Shown here: positions 32,410 to 44,382 of the stretch, one piece after another
How the letters are laid out: every line of letters starts with the position of its first letter
Position numbering within the stretch: the stretch's first letter is position 1
Source of the DNA: Escarpia spicata
Lineage: Eukaryota > Annelida > Polychaeta > Sabellida > Siboglinidae
Length of the DNA stretch: 64,000 bases
Assembly: GCA_963995525.1 (NCBI GenBank)
Contig: OZ023216.1
Coordinates: 33,961,774-34,025,773, forward strand
Reading direction: 5' to 3'
Position numbers and translations under genes: made by a program
The notes under the pieces: model-generated
Databases searched by the model: none
Seen by the model: only the letters and a program-made list of their open reading frames with translations
What the model was told of the DNA's origin: nothing

Positions 32410-32875
32410 GGCGGAAATGCGAATGCCACAGCCGTGTGTACGCATGTGACAAAGCGATGCACGGAGACGAAGTCATGCAAATAAAGTGCCAAGAACAACA
32501 TTCGGTACCAACGATACGCAATAGCTGCGGCCACGACTTGGATAGTCGGCTGAACAACTACAGTCGGATAATTTCCTGTGTTCGAAGACAATGAGGGCGC
32601 TCATGCAGAATATGTTCAGTAATCCGTACTGCCTTTGGAATAGGATAACGAATTATATATTATAATTCCTTGTCTTACAAAATATGTTTTTGTACGACAA
32701 CTAAGGATTTCACAAAAAAACGTTCTAACCATATATTTACACTCTACCGATTAAATATGTGGTACTGATGTAGAATATCAAAACGTTATGCACAATTTTC
32801 TTTATATTTTTTTAATAATACATAATACCGTGTTGCTTACGTTCAGGGGAAAAGGTTTCGTTCACTATATCTGTG
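32410..32875 (+). repeat. Dispersed repeat, copy 2 (466 bp)
   Basis: The longer copy of the sequence at 25864-26246; it includes about 80 bp (around 32525-32605) missing from copy 1. Confidence 0.75.
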
Positions 32876-33104
32876 TCTCAAAATCGAGCATCGCGCAATT
32901 CCGTTGCAATGCGGTATTGCGGTTTTTTTTTAATTTGCCTAAAACATTTTACCCGAATGATGACATAATCAGCAAGGTTTATTAACAACTGAGCTGCTAC
33001 TTCTACGTAACCTTTCACCGATGCAGTAACACAGAATAGAACAAATGCCACAATACCAAAGCCTAGGGGCACTAAATTGGTTATTGGATGATGCACATAC
33101 TTAG

Positions 33105-33160
33105 GACACGCAACGCAACGCAACGCAACGTAACGCAGTGCAGTGCAACGCAACGCCAAC
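33105..33160 (+). repeat. (CAACG)n short tandem repeat
   Basis: About nine units of CAACG with GTAACG and GTGCA variants. Confidence 0.8.
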
Positions 33161-33699
33161 GGTATAACAAACAATGTCTTTTAAAATTAAGCTGAATTGA
33201 TGTGTATGTTGGTAGTTATAATACCAGAAACGATCTCGGCTGAAGTCTCGCAACAAACGATGTCTGAAATTGTGGATTCCCTACCCGCCCACCCGCTCGC
33301 TGTTAATAATAATAGCAAATGGGCGTGGCGTAACTATTCCGGGTACGAAAAGCATAATCACGCCCAGGGGGTCGGGGCATTAGGGTAGGGCGGTGTAATA
33401 CGCCCATAGCACTTTTCCAACGAACGGCTAACGCAGTATATCACATATTATGTTTTTTTCTTCAAGTGCTGCCACCTCTCGCTTTCTTCTGACAAGAGCG
33501 CTAAAGTGGATCTTCAAAAGTAAGTATGAAAATCAACGTTTGGTGTTTTTCTCGGTATTTATGTTAAAATTAAAGTATACAGGTCTTTTTATTAATAAAG
33601 TCATCGTAACCAGAGTTTTGCCACTAGACATGTATCAACATAATTAACTTATAGGTATGTGTTTTGCCCCGCTGCTGTTTTGCAAACGTGGGTATGTAT

Positions 33700-33720
33700 T
33701 ATATACATACATGCACGCAT

Positions 33721-33783
<63 letters not shown>

Positions 33784-34030
33784 CACACATAATATATATA
33801 CTTGGTATATATATATATGAATATATATGAATATATACTTGGTATATATATGTGTGTGTATATACCAAGTATATATATATGTATATATATATATATATGT
33901 GTGTATTTATATATATATTTATGTATATATATATATATATCACCATCATCATCATTGTGCAGTTGTATATATATATATATATATGTATTTATATATATAT
34001 CTATATATGTATGTATATATATATATATAT
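33700..34030 (+). repeat. (GCAC)n followed by AT-rich microsatellite
   Basis: About 19 GCAC units (33711-33785), then TATATA tracts with a twice-repeated ATATACTTGGTATATATA and an inverted ATATACCAAGTATATA. All frames over it are repeat artefacts. Confidence 0.95.
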
Positions 34031-34033
34031 ATA

Positions 34034-34178
34034 TTATAAAGAACAGTAATACCTTGTTTAATAATGATGATTATAATAATAATTACAATATATATATTAA
34101 TATATATATATATGTATATATATTATAAAGAACAGTAATACATTGTATAATAATGATGATTATAATAATAATTACACA
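34034..34178 (+). repeat. Tandem duplication of ~87 bp beside the microsatellite
   Basis: TTATAAAGAACAGTAATACC and the following ATGATGATTATAATAATAAT block occur twice (from 34034 and from 34121), separated by an AT tract. Confidence 0.75.
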
Positions 34179-34325
34179 AGTATCAGTACCAATCTCACTA
34201 CTACCATTTCTATGTTTCTATTTCTATATTTCACTTAATCTATCTAAGGCGGACACTATGTTTGCAAGATTATATTTCTTTATTATATCGCATTTTATTA
34301 TTCTGTGTGTTCATGTGCAGTCTAA

Positions 34326-36014
34326 ATCATTGTCAGACACTACAAGAAAAAAAACAGTGGAGTGTACGGCGACGGCAAGTTGCAAGATGCATTAAGATTA
34401 GTCAGAGACGGCATGCTGCTTATCCATGTCAGCAAAGAATTGCGAGTCCCGGCTCGCACTGTTCGTAAACAGCGTGATGCCCTTGTAGCCACACATGGAA
34501 AGGTGAAGCTGGGTTCCCCATCGGTGCTGCCGTTGGAGGTTGAATTTGTGATTCATGATCACATCTAGACAATGGAGAGAGCCTTATATGGCTTAACTCC
34601 TACTGATGTCAGATGTCTGGCATACGACGTGGCAGTAGCTACGGGCACAAGCCACTCTTTCAATGAGTCAAACAAGCTAGCTGGGAAAGACTGGCTGAAG
34701 GCCTTCCTAGCGCACCATCCCGACCTGAGCGTCCGGCAGCCCCAGGGAACCAACTTATCAAGGGATGTTGGTTTCAACAGGCCAAACGTTAACACCTTCT
34801 TTGAAATATACAAAGAGGTTCTTGGCGCCCACGAATACATACCGTCCCAAGTCTGGAACATGGACGAGACAGGCATAAGCAGCGTCCATCAGCCAGGCAA
34901 GATTGTCGCGTCCAAAGGGGTTTGTCAGTTTTGGAAAATTACAAGCGGCGAACGGAGTGCAACGGTCATCGTGATATGCGCAGTGAATTGAACATTTTGT
35001 TTTTTTACACAAATGCTTCACCAGAGAACCGCCACGTGATTGTGTTGGACGGACATTACAGCCACAAGACCCTAAATGCTGTTAACTACGCAAGAGTACA
35101 TGGCATCGAGTTGATCACGCTACCCATTCACTGCACACATAACATGCAGCCGTTGGATATGACCTTCTTCAAGGCACCGATGAGCGCATATAATGTATCT
35201 TCTGACAATTGGATAACGACGCATCACGGCCAATGGATCAGCTTCTACAACATGGCCGGAATCTTCGAGACTGCATTCATGCGAACGGCAACCACAGACA
35301 AGGCAACCAATGGCTTCAGGGCCAGCGGACTATGGCACTTCGATGATGCTATCTTCCAGGACGACAAGTTCGCTGCTGCGGCAGTGACAGAAGAGGGACC
35401 ACCCACAGAAGACGTTGAAAGGAAACACGCATACATTAAAATTGCTCTTACTTGTCCCCCATATAGCTTCCCAGCGTTCCCACCCAACTACTGACAACAT
35501 TAAGAAGATTAATGTAACACAGGACTGCTGTTGACATACCCTTGAGACAGGATTCCCGAAAATACAGGCTATATACAAATAGGTTTATTGTATTGAATTA
35601 TATGATATATATATGCTGCTCGGGAGATCAACAGGAAGATTTCTCCATCTCCGCGGAATGCATCACCCAGAGCTCGTACGCGGGAGGCTGAATCTGCAGC
35701 ATGCCGCTCGTCGTCTCCATACAAACAGAGTTTGGTTGAAAAGATCAACGACCAGAAAAGGAAGAAGAAGACAACCGCCGTCCGCAGTGCACCGGCAAAG
35801 AAACGCAAGACAAAGAAACAAGCTACACCCAAAAGCACCGATGACGAAGATGAAGAGTGGTCGAGCCTTGTGTGTGACGTGCCTTTTTAACATATCAAAT
35901 CACGGGATAAAGTAGGTCCAATGTAAATATTAAAAAAAAAAATGGGCCCACGAGCAGTGCACGCCAGGCTACACAGGGTTCGTTTGTCCCAACTGTGAAT
36001 CTGATGAGGACTAG
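34326..36014 (+). pseudogene. pogo/Tigger-type DDE transposase, decayed
   Basis: From 34326 the frame reads YKKKNSGVYGDGKLQDALRL (psq-type helix-turn-helix) and VSKELRVPARTVRKQRD. After an in-frame TAG (34566) come the CENP-B-like domain (SHSFNESNKLAGKDWLKAFL) and the first catalytic motif VWNMDETG. A deletion of roughly 50 codons near 34990 removes the part between AVN and YTNASPENRHVIVLDGHYSH, which carries the second Asp; the third catalytic region is THNMQPLDMTFF. A basic linker (KRKKKTTAVR) and a C-terminal finger WAHEQCTPGYTGFVCPNC end at TAG 36012, in several frames. Family: Tc1/mariner-IS630, pogo group. Non-functional. Confidence 0.8.
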
Positions 36015-36465
36015 GAAAGTCATATCATGTCACGTATCACAATGCAACGGAGAAGACATCACCGTGATGCCTCTCGATTATGACATTTGTTTCGCGACCA
36101 TAACTGGAACTGGACACAAATGAGACGACTTGCATTATGCATGATTCATTCGTTTAAGTATGTGTCAATATAACCAATACAATATTTTAAATACTCGCTG
36201 ACACGACTGCTAGTGGGGACCGATGTTTTCCCATAGGCTTTTAATGCTAATTTATGGCAACCTTCATTAATGCATTGTCATATGTCTTGTCATTGTTTTG
36301 TTGACCTTTAGTGACCTTGAACGAAGGTCAAATGTGTTTTTCGCCTTAAAATCCCCATACTTGGGGAGTGAAATTGAATGTTTGAAGCTTTCAATCATTG
36401 TCACGTACACAGGCATTATTCTTGGTGATTTTGAGATATTCGCATTCTGGCCAAAACATTGGAGG
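36015..36465. other. Spacer between pogo-related elements
   Basis: No coding features; may be the 3' flank of the pogo element. No terminal repeat found. Confidence 0.3.
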
Positions 36466-36965
36466 AGACCGGGGCTAGTTGTATACAGGGGTACGTTGTT
36501 ACAGACTGTTTACGAAAATTTAACACTCAGATGGAGACAGTAGTTCGTTGGAAGTCCAGAAGAGGTCACACTGTGCAAAAACGAGGTGACATTAACAATG
36601 TTTTCTTATCCATCTAAAACTTTTTTTTAGCTGTGTTCACACAATATCATCCGCCGCAGACACTAGTGAAATTTTATGTGAGAAACTTGGAACACATATA
36701 CTGTATATAATAGGACGCTATGCCACAGTGAATTATATTGAAATTCACGGTGTGTTTTCGCACACGTGGCTTCAACTGCAAACAACTAGTTTGGGGCAAG
36801 TTGTTACAAATGTAACGGGGATGGTAGTTACAACTGTAACAACTTACCCCAAAGGCCGTTAATAAATGTATTATACCTACTTTAATTCATACTACATATA
36901 ATTGTTTACATTTGTTTGTGTAATAACATATACACGTGTTTGCATGTATTGCAGATTGAATAAAG

Positions 36966-37083
36966 ATGCGGACTTACAAGCGAAAGACAGCAAGAGATGA
37001 CAACTCTGCCGACTGTATGAAACGGGCGGCTACACGGGTGGTGGAAAATAAGGAGTTGACTTATTTGCTGATCATTGCATAGT
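36966..37083 (+). pseudogene. Truncated pogo-type transposase N-terminus
   Basis: 38 codons reading MRTYKRKTARDDNSADCMKR followed by ATRVVENKEL, the beginning of a psq-type helix-turn-helix. The rest of the transposase is absent. Confidence 0.5.
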
Positions 37084-37247
37084 CCTGAAGGGCTAGTATG
37101 TTGACCAATGTGTTCGAGTGTGTGCCTGTGTTTACACTAGTTGTTTCACATATTGTAACAACGATATTGGATCAATGTAATAAAAATGGCATGATTTGTT
37201 CAACTATAGATGTTTGTTGTTGAATAAAGTAGTCATCGCATTATACC

Positions 37248-37408
37248 ATTCACTACTGTATCCTCCATTCGCTGCTGTATCCTCCTTTCACTACTGTATC
37301 CTCCTTTCACTACTGTATCCTCCATTCACTACTGTATCCTCCATTCACTACTGTATCCTCCTTTCACTACTGTATCCTCCTTTCACTACTGTATCCTCCA
37401 TTCACCAT
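37248..37408 (+). repeat. 19-bp minisatellite, about 8 copies
   Basis: Unit TTCACTACTGTATCCTCCW, with W alternating A or T and one divergent copy (TTCGCTGCTG). Confidence 0.9.
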
Positions 37409-37871
37409 TACCTGCAACTTTCGCAGGTGTTTGGTATGTAAGAAAAAAAGCGATGTATGCTGCCATTGGTGACCGAAAATAAAAACAACAGTACACGAAC
37501 ATCATCATTATGACACACATTGTGTACAGTATGTATAAATGTGTACAATCCAGTTAATGTATTAACATGTACGAGTGACAGATGCGTCGCCATCCACATG
37601 TTCTTTGCTGTAACAGTGTGCCCCGTATGTTGTTACAACTAGCCCCGACCGCGCTTGGGAAACATCACATATCTAACTAATTATAATGCATAATACATTT
37701 GACAATATAAATTTTATCAATACGAATAATAAGTTAAATATATCCATTAAAACAATATGCATATATCAAACTTTTCATAAAAAGTTACTTTAACTGAAAA
37801 GTGTAAGTACTAGTCCCGGTCTCGCCTACCCCACTCTCTAAGATTGCCAGGGGCGGATTCGGAAAGCGAGT

Positions 37872-37896
37872 CGGGGGGGGGGGGGGGGGGGGGGCG
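37872..37896 (+). repeat. Poly-G run (about 22 G)
   Basis: An uninterrupted G homopolymer; length uncertain by nature. Confidence 0.9.
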
Positions 37897-38130
37897 CACA
37901 AAAACCTCCACTGGCGGCCGAACCAAATGGTGTAGTAGAATTTCTTCGCTGCCGCGCCGCCGTAATCGACCATCGGAAAACGGGGGGAAGGGGGGATGCT
38001 ATTGAAAATAGAACATGTTTCGCCGCCGTATTTTTTCTTCTTCAGCTTCGCCACTGGCTCGCCAGGCTCGACCATTGGAAGAAGGGGTGCTGTCGAAAAA
38101 TGTTTGTCGCCATGTTGGCGTAACTTTTCT

Positions 38131-38160
38131 TGACCAGGTTACAATATTGTAACCTGGTCA
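38131..38160. repeat. 30-bp perfect palindrome
   Basis: TGACCAGGTTACAAT followed immediately by its exact reverse complement, with no spacer. It lies 27 bp before a hAT-like terminus. Confidence 0.95.
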
Positions 38161-38186
38161 GGAGCACATTTCAAACGGTCTAGGGC

Positions 38187-38265
38187 AGCGGTTCTTAACC
38201 CCTAGGTCGCGACTCAAAATTGGGTGGCGAAGCCATTTTGAGTGGGTCGCGAAGAGCTTCCAGTG
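38187..38265 (+). mobile_element. hAT-like terminal sequence
   Basis: CAGCGGTTCTTAACCCC resembles hAT termini (CAGnGGTTCTnAA), followed by repeated GGTCGCG motifs. The partner end was not found. It may belong with the transposase trace at 39104. Confidence 0.4.
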
Positions 38266-38515
38266 ACTCCAAACTTGTCTTTGTTGTTCTGCTTTCCCGT
38301 ACCAAATACTTGTGCAAGATAACATGTTTATGCAAAATGGAATTGAAACGTCAATGACGCATCTGCTATGGGCAAGTCATATTCTGTTTGATGCCGCCGA
38401 AAAGCTGTCATGCGCGCACTAGAATAAAATCGGAGCAGTTTTCTATTCTGTCTACATTGAAGCCATTAAAGTAAACTTTTACATACCAAGATTGCATTAA
38501 TCAGGATGTCCAACG

Positions 38516-38760
<245 letters not shown>

Positions 38761-39103
38761 AGTATCTGCTTTTTTATTACCACCAGTATGAATTAAATTA
38801 GCGTATGCCTAATATCCTTCAAACGTCGAAATCGTACGATCTTCCCGACTTCATCAGCCATTTAATTGTTGTTTTCTATTTCAGTGTCGTCTTCCGAAAA
38901 GCCAACTTTCTGAAAACCCAGACCCGCGGGCCGTATGTGCTCCGCGGATTGTTTCCTGCTGACCAGCAAGACGCTCCATAAGAATTAAAAATGTTCAATA
39001 ACAATAGAAATAGAGAGATATTATAGGCCTACTTTTGTGAGTTTTCTCCAAGGAATTAGCGGGCCGATCGCTCATACGGAGTTTCGAGGTACATTTTTTT
39101 CGT

Positions 39104-39210
39104 TTGACACTCATTTTCGGACATTCTAACACGTTGAATATGCTGCTTCAGGGAAGAAATAAGCTGATTAGCAACGATGCGAAGCAGTGGAAGTTTGACA
39201 TAAAGATGTC
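39104..39210 (+). pseudogene. hAT transposase internal fragment
   Basis: The frame gives FGHSNTLNMLLQGRNKLISN, resembling the conserved LN..LQG.N.LI segment in the middle of ZBED/SCAND3-type hAT transposases. Only about 35 residues match. Weak but specific. Confidence 0.4.
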
Positions 39211-39364
39211 ACCTACAAAATTCATGCCGATAACGATAACTTTTCACAGTTTAAGTTCCCCAGATACTTTTGCGGTGAAGGCGATGTGCGTATCGAAAAT
39301 GTCAACCCAGTGCTTGCTGGTATTAGGGCCGCCTTCAGTGGTTGATTTGCCGATTTCGTGACGT

Positions 39365-39950
39365 TATCGAAGTTGTCGCAGTCATTTGGAAATAACAAAG
39401 TTAAAACTATGAAACTGTAAAGTATAAGGCTTTGAAAGAATATTTTTCGCCAGGAAAGACAACGTCGTGCTTTTATGAGCGGTAAATGTGCCGTTGTTTG
39501 GCAGAGTTTGAGGCAGGGCAGAACTGATTAGTACATTTCGGCAGCATTTAATTGAGCGATATTGCAATTTTTAACGACGACCACACCACGAACACCTTCA
39601 ATGTCGTTCGAAAGTTGCTTTGCGACTTGCGATATCTGCTCTTTCCAGTAGTAGGCCTTGTTTATAGAAGAATAGTCAGCGTCACCATTTTATTTAGTCT
39701 TTAGACATTGTTTTATATGGCGTTTAAATAGTGTTATTTATTTGTTGTTTACATGTGGTTCCGGGTAACACTCTTCAGAGTGCCTACGGAAATATCTTTC
39801 ATTTGTGTTATGCCTATTTATCTCTTCATTACCAAGTGTTCATTATGGTATACTAGTTCATTTGTGCATATATGTTACTTTGTTTTAGTGAAATTAACAA
39901 ACAAACTATAAAATTGTATTCGGTTAGACTTAGCCGAATATCGGCATACG
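39365..39950. other. Spacer, no feature
   Basis: Nothing supported. Confidence 0.35.
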
Positions 39951-39956
39951 CGATAG

Positions 39957-40003
39957 GTGGATGTCGTGTTCCAAGCTGACGCAGCTTGGAACACGACATC
40001 CAC
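39957..40003. repeat. Perfect 22-bp inverted repeat with 3-nt loop
   Basis: GTGGATGTCGTGTTCCAAGC continues to CTG, then ACG, then the exact reverse complement. It sits near the 3' end of the LINE tail at 40090. Confidence 0.95.
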
Positions 40004-40084
40004 GTGGATTACAATTGCATTCTTCTCGTGATTGCGAATTGTAGGCGACACTGGCCTTTTACCCCACAATTTACATTTACACTT

Positions 40085-40470
40085 AAAGTTTAATAGATAC
40101 CTGCCCTTTCCTTTGGCTTTCCAATATATCTATCTAATCTGACCTTAAAAGCATTAGTTGTTGTTGCAGTTATAACATAGTTTGGTAAGTAATTCCAGTA
40201 TTTAACCACTCTTTGGCTGACGAAATGTTGCCTGACTTGTAGCCTAGATCTCGATTTGAAGAATTTTAGTGTGTTTCCCCTGAGTGAAGTAGTTTCTGCT
40301 TTCTGGAAGTAATGTCCGTATTGAATATGTCCTTTTCCTGTTAGGAGTTTGTAGCATTTAATCAAATCGCCTCTCAGACGTCTCTGCTTAATTAAATCTT
40401 TGAAGTCGTTCTTCATATTGTGAAGTCCGGACCCCTTCAGGGCTGCGTGCGTCTTGGGGTTCGACCTCAC
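40085..40470 (-). mobile_element. LINE ORF2 C-terminal fragment
   Basis: The minus-strand frame of 126 codons contains RRLRGDLIKCYKLLTGK and SLRGNTLKFFKSRSRLQVRQ, then QRVVKYWNYLPNYVI, the standard tail of CR1-type ORF2 proteins. The next fragment upstream on this strand is 41354-41725. Confidence 0.75.
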
Positions 40471-40474
40471 AGGA

Positions 40475-41345
40475 GTGTATGTGTGTTGTGTAAGTTGGGT
40501 ACACGCTCGCCAGAATCGGACTTAAATTACACCCCCGATTCTAGGTTTCTGTATGAGTAGTAGAAACGCTTGATTCAAGTTTCACGTCGAATTTATTCAC
40601 GGATAATATAGAACACTTCATGACCACGTCGATACAAAATAAATACTGCTTTGACTCCTCAACTAAGTTAAATCAAGACTCTGGATCTGGTCGTACTACA
40701 TTCCCGCCATCCCCAGAGTCCGCTACGTTTAAAATGTAAAAAGTCGGCCGGTAATTTTAAGGGCAACAGAGTATTGGCTAACAGTCCCATATTAAAGTTG
40801 TAATTTCGATTCTTAAGTAATGCCAAAGACATCTTCGACCTTCCCTGTGAAGAGTTTCGCCGCCTTCTCTCCCCAGTCTCTCAAATCAACCTGTTTTTAA
40901 AGCCCTTCTTTATTACCCAGCAAACCTTTTTCACGCATGCGTGTTTATGTATCCGCAGACCACTTAACATGCGTACTTAACTTATTAAGGCTTCCGTCTC
41001 TACAAGGACGTCTAATCCAGGCAGGATGAACGTTTTCTATCAACTAACCGAATGTGAATTATAGTGTACCCTCTATTAAATTGCTTTGTCTCAACTGCGA
41101 CTTCCACAAAGCAAAATAAATGACACTCGATCACGAGACGGGGCAGATTAATATTACCATGCCCATATAGGCTGCGTCGAATTCGACCTTAATACCTTTC
41201 TGTACAATTGCTACCTTTTCAATTATACAGGCTTGATTAATGTTACTGCACCCCTAGGGTGCGTCGAGTTCGACATACCTTTCTATACAATTTCTACGTT
41301 TCTAAATTATCCAGCGCATTCCGATCTGAATATATTGCCTTCGAC
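40475..41345. other. Non-coding stretch between two LINE pieces
   Basis: About 870 bp separates the two minus-strand RT fragments. No frame or terminal repeat was recognised. It could be an insertion in one LINE or the junction of two. Confidence 0.3.
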
Positions 41346-41353
41346 CACTCTTC

Positions 41354-41745
41354 TTAGAAATGGCTTATTATTTCTGCCGAACCGAGATCCAGGTGGTCTC
41401 TACAATACGGCTTGTGTTTAATGTTTGGTACCTGCTTGGTGGCTCGCCTCTGTACTTCGAGTTGTTGTATGTCTTTAACAAGGTAGGGACTCCATGCTTG
41501 TATACAGTATTCGAAGTGTGGCCGGACATATGTCTTATGTAATATACTGAAACTGTCATCATCCAGAGAGTAAAAACTCCTTTCGATGGATCTAAGCACA
41601 AACATCGCTGTAGCTGCTGTTTTTGAACATTGCAGAGATAGCTTATTATTGTTGGATGTCCACACACCTAGGTCTTTCTTCTCTGTACATTCGTCAAGTA
41701 TTGTATCTTCGTTATTACTAGTCATTGTTGTTGTGATACTTACTT
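41354..41745 (-). mobile_element. LINE reverse transcriptase fragment
   Basis: Minus-strand frame with EKKDLGVWTSNNNKLSLQC, YVRPHFEYCIQAWSPYLVKD and QRRATKQVPNIKH, the RT thumb region of CR1/jockey elements. Confidence 0.75.
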
Positions 41746-41843
41746 TATATGTACTGCCGCCCTACGGACAATGAAAACATCACTCTTACAATTATTATGA
41801 ATTATACTGTTGAATAAATCATGTCTTGTCGTTACGTGGCTTA

Positions 41844-41902
41844 TATAGATTGATCGGTTACGTTTGACGCGTTGCTATGAAAAGCACAACGACCATACGA
41901 AA
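41844..41902 (+). repeat. Probable 5' LTR remnant of Gypsy A
   Basis: About 60 bp (TTATATAGATTGATCGGTTA onwards) recur at 51219-51279, on the far side of Gypsy A. They end just before TGGTGTCAGAAAGG (41903), a plausible primer-binding site. Both LTRs look truncated. Confidence 0.45.
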
Positions 41903-41973
41903 TGGTGTCAGAAAGGTCAACAACCACGCACACGGTAAAATAACAATGTCATAACGCCTGTAAAAGAAAAACA

Positions 41974-43760
41974 ATGACCGAACTAACGGGTGTACCCATA
42001 CCGACAATAGAGTGGAGTTCCAGCAATCTACCAGAAGCACTAAGGAAATTCAGGCGAAACGGGCCTCTTGCTGAAAAGGGGGAAGAAATCGATCGAAGTA
42101 CAATACTTAATGCTATGGGTTGGCGAAGACGGAAGATACATATGTGGTGGATGGGGGCTTGCAGAGACTGACAATAAACTATTGGCACCCCAATGGAAAG
42201 AATTTGAACATTATGCGAAGCCAAAGACAGGTTTTCGCGTTTCGAGATTTTATCTCAGAGCACTAAAACAGGAACCGAGTGAAACGGTAGACTTATCCAT
42301 GACGCGAGAGCGTATCATCGCCAATGACTGCGAGTATACAAACAAGGAAGAACAGCTTATGGACACACTGATCGCTGGAATACACAACGAAAATATACGT
42401 CGGAAATTGAAGGCCAAATACAAAGGCAGAACATTTGACCAAGCACTGGCTATAGTAAGAGCTCATGAGGGTACGGAAAGACAGATGGATGACATCCAGG
42501 GAACCAGACAGATAGTCTGTACGTAAAATACCCACCTACAAAAACATGGAGAAGACAATTGATATCCATAGCTGCTACAGATGCGGAAAGAAACATCTGC
42601 GAAACGACAAATGTCCAGCAGCAGATTCTACATGTCGATACTGTAAAGTCAAGGAACACTGGTTTTGTGTATGTCTGAAAAAAAGCGTAACCAAGACAAC
42701 GGAGCAAGACATCAACAACAACCCCAGAACAGGTCGAAGAGCAAGAGAGCTTACTATGGAAGGAAGAAAGTGTATACTGTTCATGGCAACGGAAACAGTA
42801 ACACAGACGATGACAACTTTGTACTAGATACAATCGAAGCGACACCGCTTGCCAAACTTGAGTTGATATACAAAGAAGGAAGCAAATCCAAAGCATTTGC
42901 AAACATAAAGATGATGGGACAAACTAGAGAAGTACTTGTGAAATGCAAGATCGACAGCGGAGCAGAGGTGAACGCAATGCTGCTACGAGTTTTCAAACAC
43001 CTAGTTACAGACCTGAAGGACACAAAATGAAGGTCAATCACTCTACAGAAGTCCAATGTTGGTTTGAGCGCATATGGTGGTGCAAAGGTAAAGCAGTAGG
43101 GATGCTTCACGCTACGTTGCACACACAACGACATCGCACTCTACATCGAATTTCATGTCACTCAAGACACAGTGTTGACAATGCTAGGACTGCAAGCATG
43201 TCTAGCCCTGAGACTGAGATCACTGAACTGTGAACAGAAATCAGCATGCAATGACTGTTACAACACCAGTCATGTTTCTTCACTGAAGAAACAGGAAGAC
43301 AACCAACCACCTGGTGATAGCAGTGGTGATGCCAAAGAAAATTTACTCAACAAGTAGCCGAAATGGTTTCGAGGTGTTGGACTCTTTTCTGGCCAATACC
43401 ACATTGACCAGAAGCAAGATCCAGAGCCTGTCATACATCCACCTAGACGCGTCCCTGAATCGATGAAGGATGCTGTGGAGAAGGAACTGAGTCGAATGAT
43501 CGAACTAGACATCATCGAGAAAGTTGATCAACCCACCGACTGGGTTAACAGCGTTGTGTATGTTACAAAACCATCGGGAGAACTACGCATATGTCTGGAT
43601 CCAAAGGACTTGAACACTTGAGTGAGAAGACCTCATCACTATATACATGTCCTAGATGACATTCTACCGCAACTACAAAGCGCCAGTGTATTCACGATAT
43701 TGGATGCGCGATCCGGATACTGGAACGTGAAACTGGATGACAAGTCGAAGCTGCTAATTT
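41974..43760 (+). pseudogene. Gypsy A gag, protease and RT first half
   Basis: The Gag frame begins MTELTGVPIPTIEWSSSNLP (41974) and after a frameshift continues YAKPKTGFRVSRFYLRALKQ and KEEQLMDTLIAGIHNENIRR (42068-42526). A Cys/His knuckle region follows (CYRCGKKHLRNDKCPA, CRYCKVKEHWFCVC; 42546-42690), then the protease active-site box KIDSGAEVNAM (about 42950). RT begins near 43380: DQPTDWVNSVVYVTKPSG, ELRICLDPKDLN, VFTILDARSGYWNVKLDD. Stops at about 43357 and 43619 and several shifts. Confidence 0.75.
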
Positions 43761-44143
43761 ATTGAATGGCTAAACAGTAATAAATTGTCATTAAACAAAG
43801 ACAAATCTAAATATATGATGTTTTATGTACAAAACAAAGAGACGCAAATTCCTACTCTTAAAATAGATAATATCAATATTGAACGAGTAGATGAATTACA
43901 TTTTCTAGGCTTAACACTGGAAAAAAAATTAGACTAAATTGCAAATAAATGTTCTAAAACTACGGGTATATTAAACAAATTAAAGCATGTTACAAATAAA
44001 GAAACTTTTATACAATTCTTTAATATTATCACATATTAATTATTGTATTATGGCTTGGGGATACAAAGGCAGTCGAATAATGAAAATTCGAAAAATGGCA
44101 ATTCTGATAATAACATTGAACAGGTATAATTGACATACAGAAC

Positions 44144-44269
44144 TGTAACGTAACTCGCTGTTTGTATTGATAATAAATCACATTTTATTGAGTACTGAAC
44201 CTGATGCCATCGGTGCTGAGTAACCAGGGAATTGATCCCCCGACATCTGCCTCATATACTATTGTCACA
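44144..44269 (-). repeat. 3' LTR of Gypsy B (126 bp)
   Basis: Begins TGTAACGTAACTCG and ends TATTGTCACA on the plus strand. It is identical to 48558-48684 except for one missing G. Read on the minus strand it is TG...CA with an AATAAA. Preceded on the minus strand by the polypurine tract AGAGGAAAGA (44270-44279). Confidence 0.92.
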
Positions 44270-44382
44270 TCTTTCCTCTAAAAAAATTGAACAGTGAACA
44301 CAACTAAAACAGTCAAAACTAGAACATGGCAACAGTTGATATGATGTGAATCGATATCGATCTAATCATTCGCATGATGTAG

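Larger units (their letters stand above)
36470..37655 (+). mobile_element. Non-autonomous pogo-like element with GGGGCTAGTTGT ends
   Basis: The left end GGGGCTAGTTGTATACAGGG and the right end (reverse complement GGGGCTAGTTGTAACAACAT, 37624-37650) form inverted termini; both continue into similar GTTGTTACAG/CTGTTACAG sequence. Inside, TTTGGGGCAAGTTGTTACA recurs as an imperfect hairpin (36788-36853), like subterminal binding sites. A short frame from ATG 36966, MRTYKRKTARDDNSADCMKR to TAG 37084, matches the start of pogo/Tigger-type transposases, so this is a deletion derivative. A 19-bp minisatellite lies near its right end. Confidence 0.55.

Noticed and set aside
33644..34128. Tyr/Ile-rich frames of up to 108 codons
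   Set aside because: Translation of TATATA and GCAC tracts.
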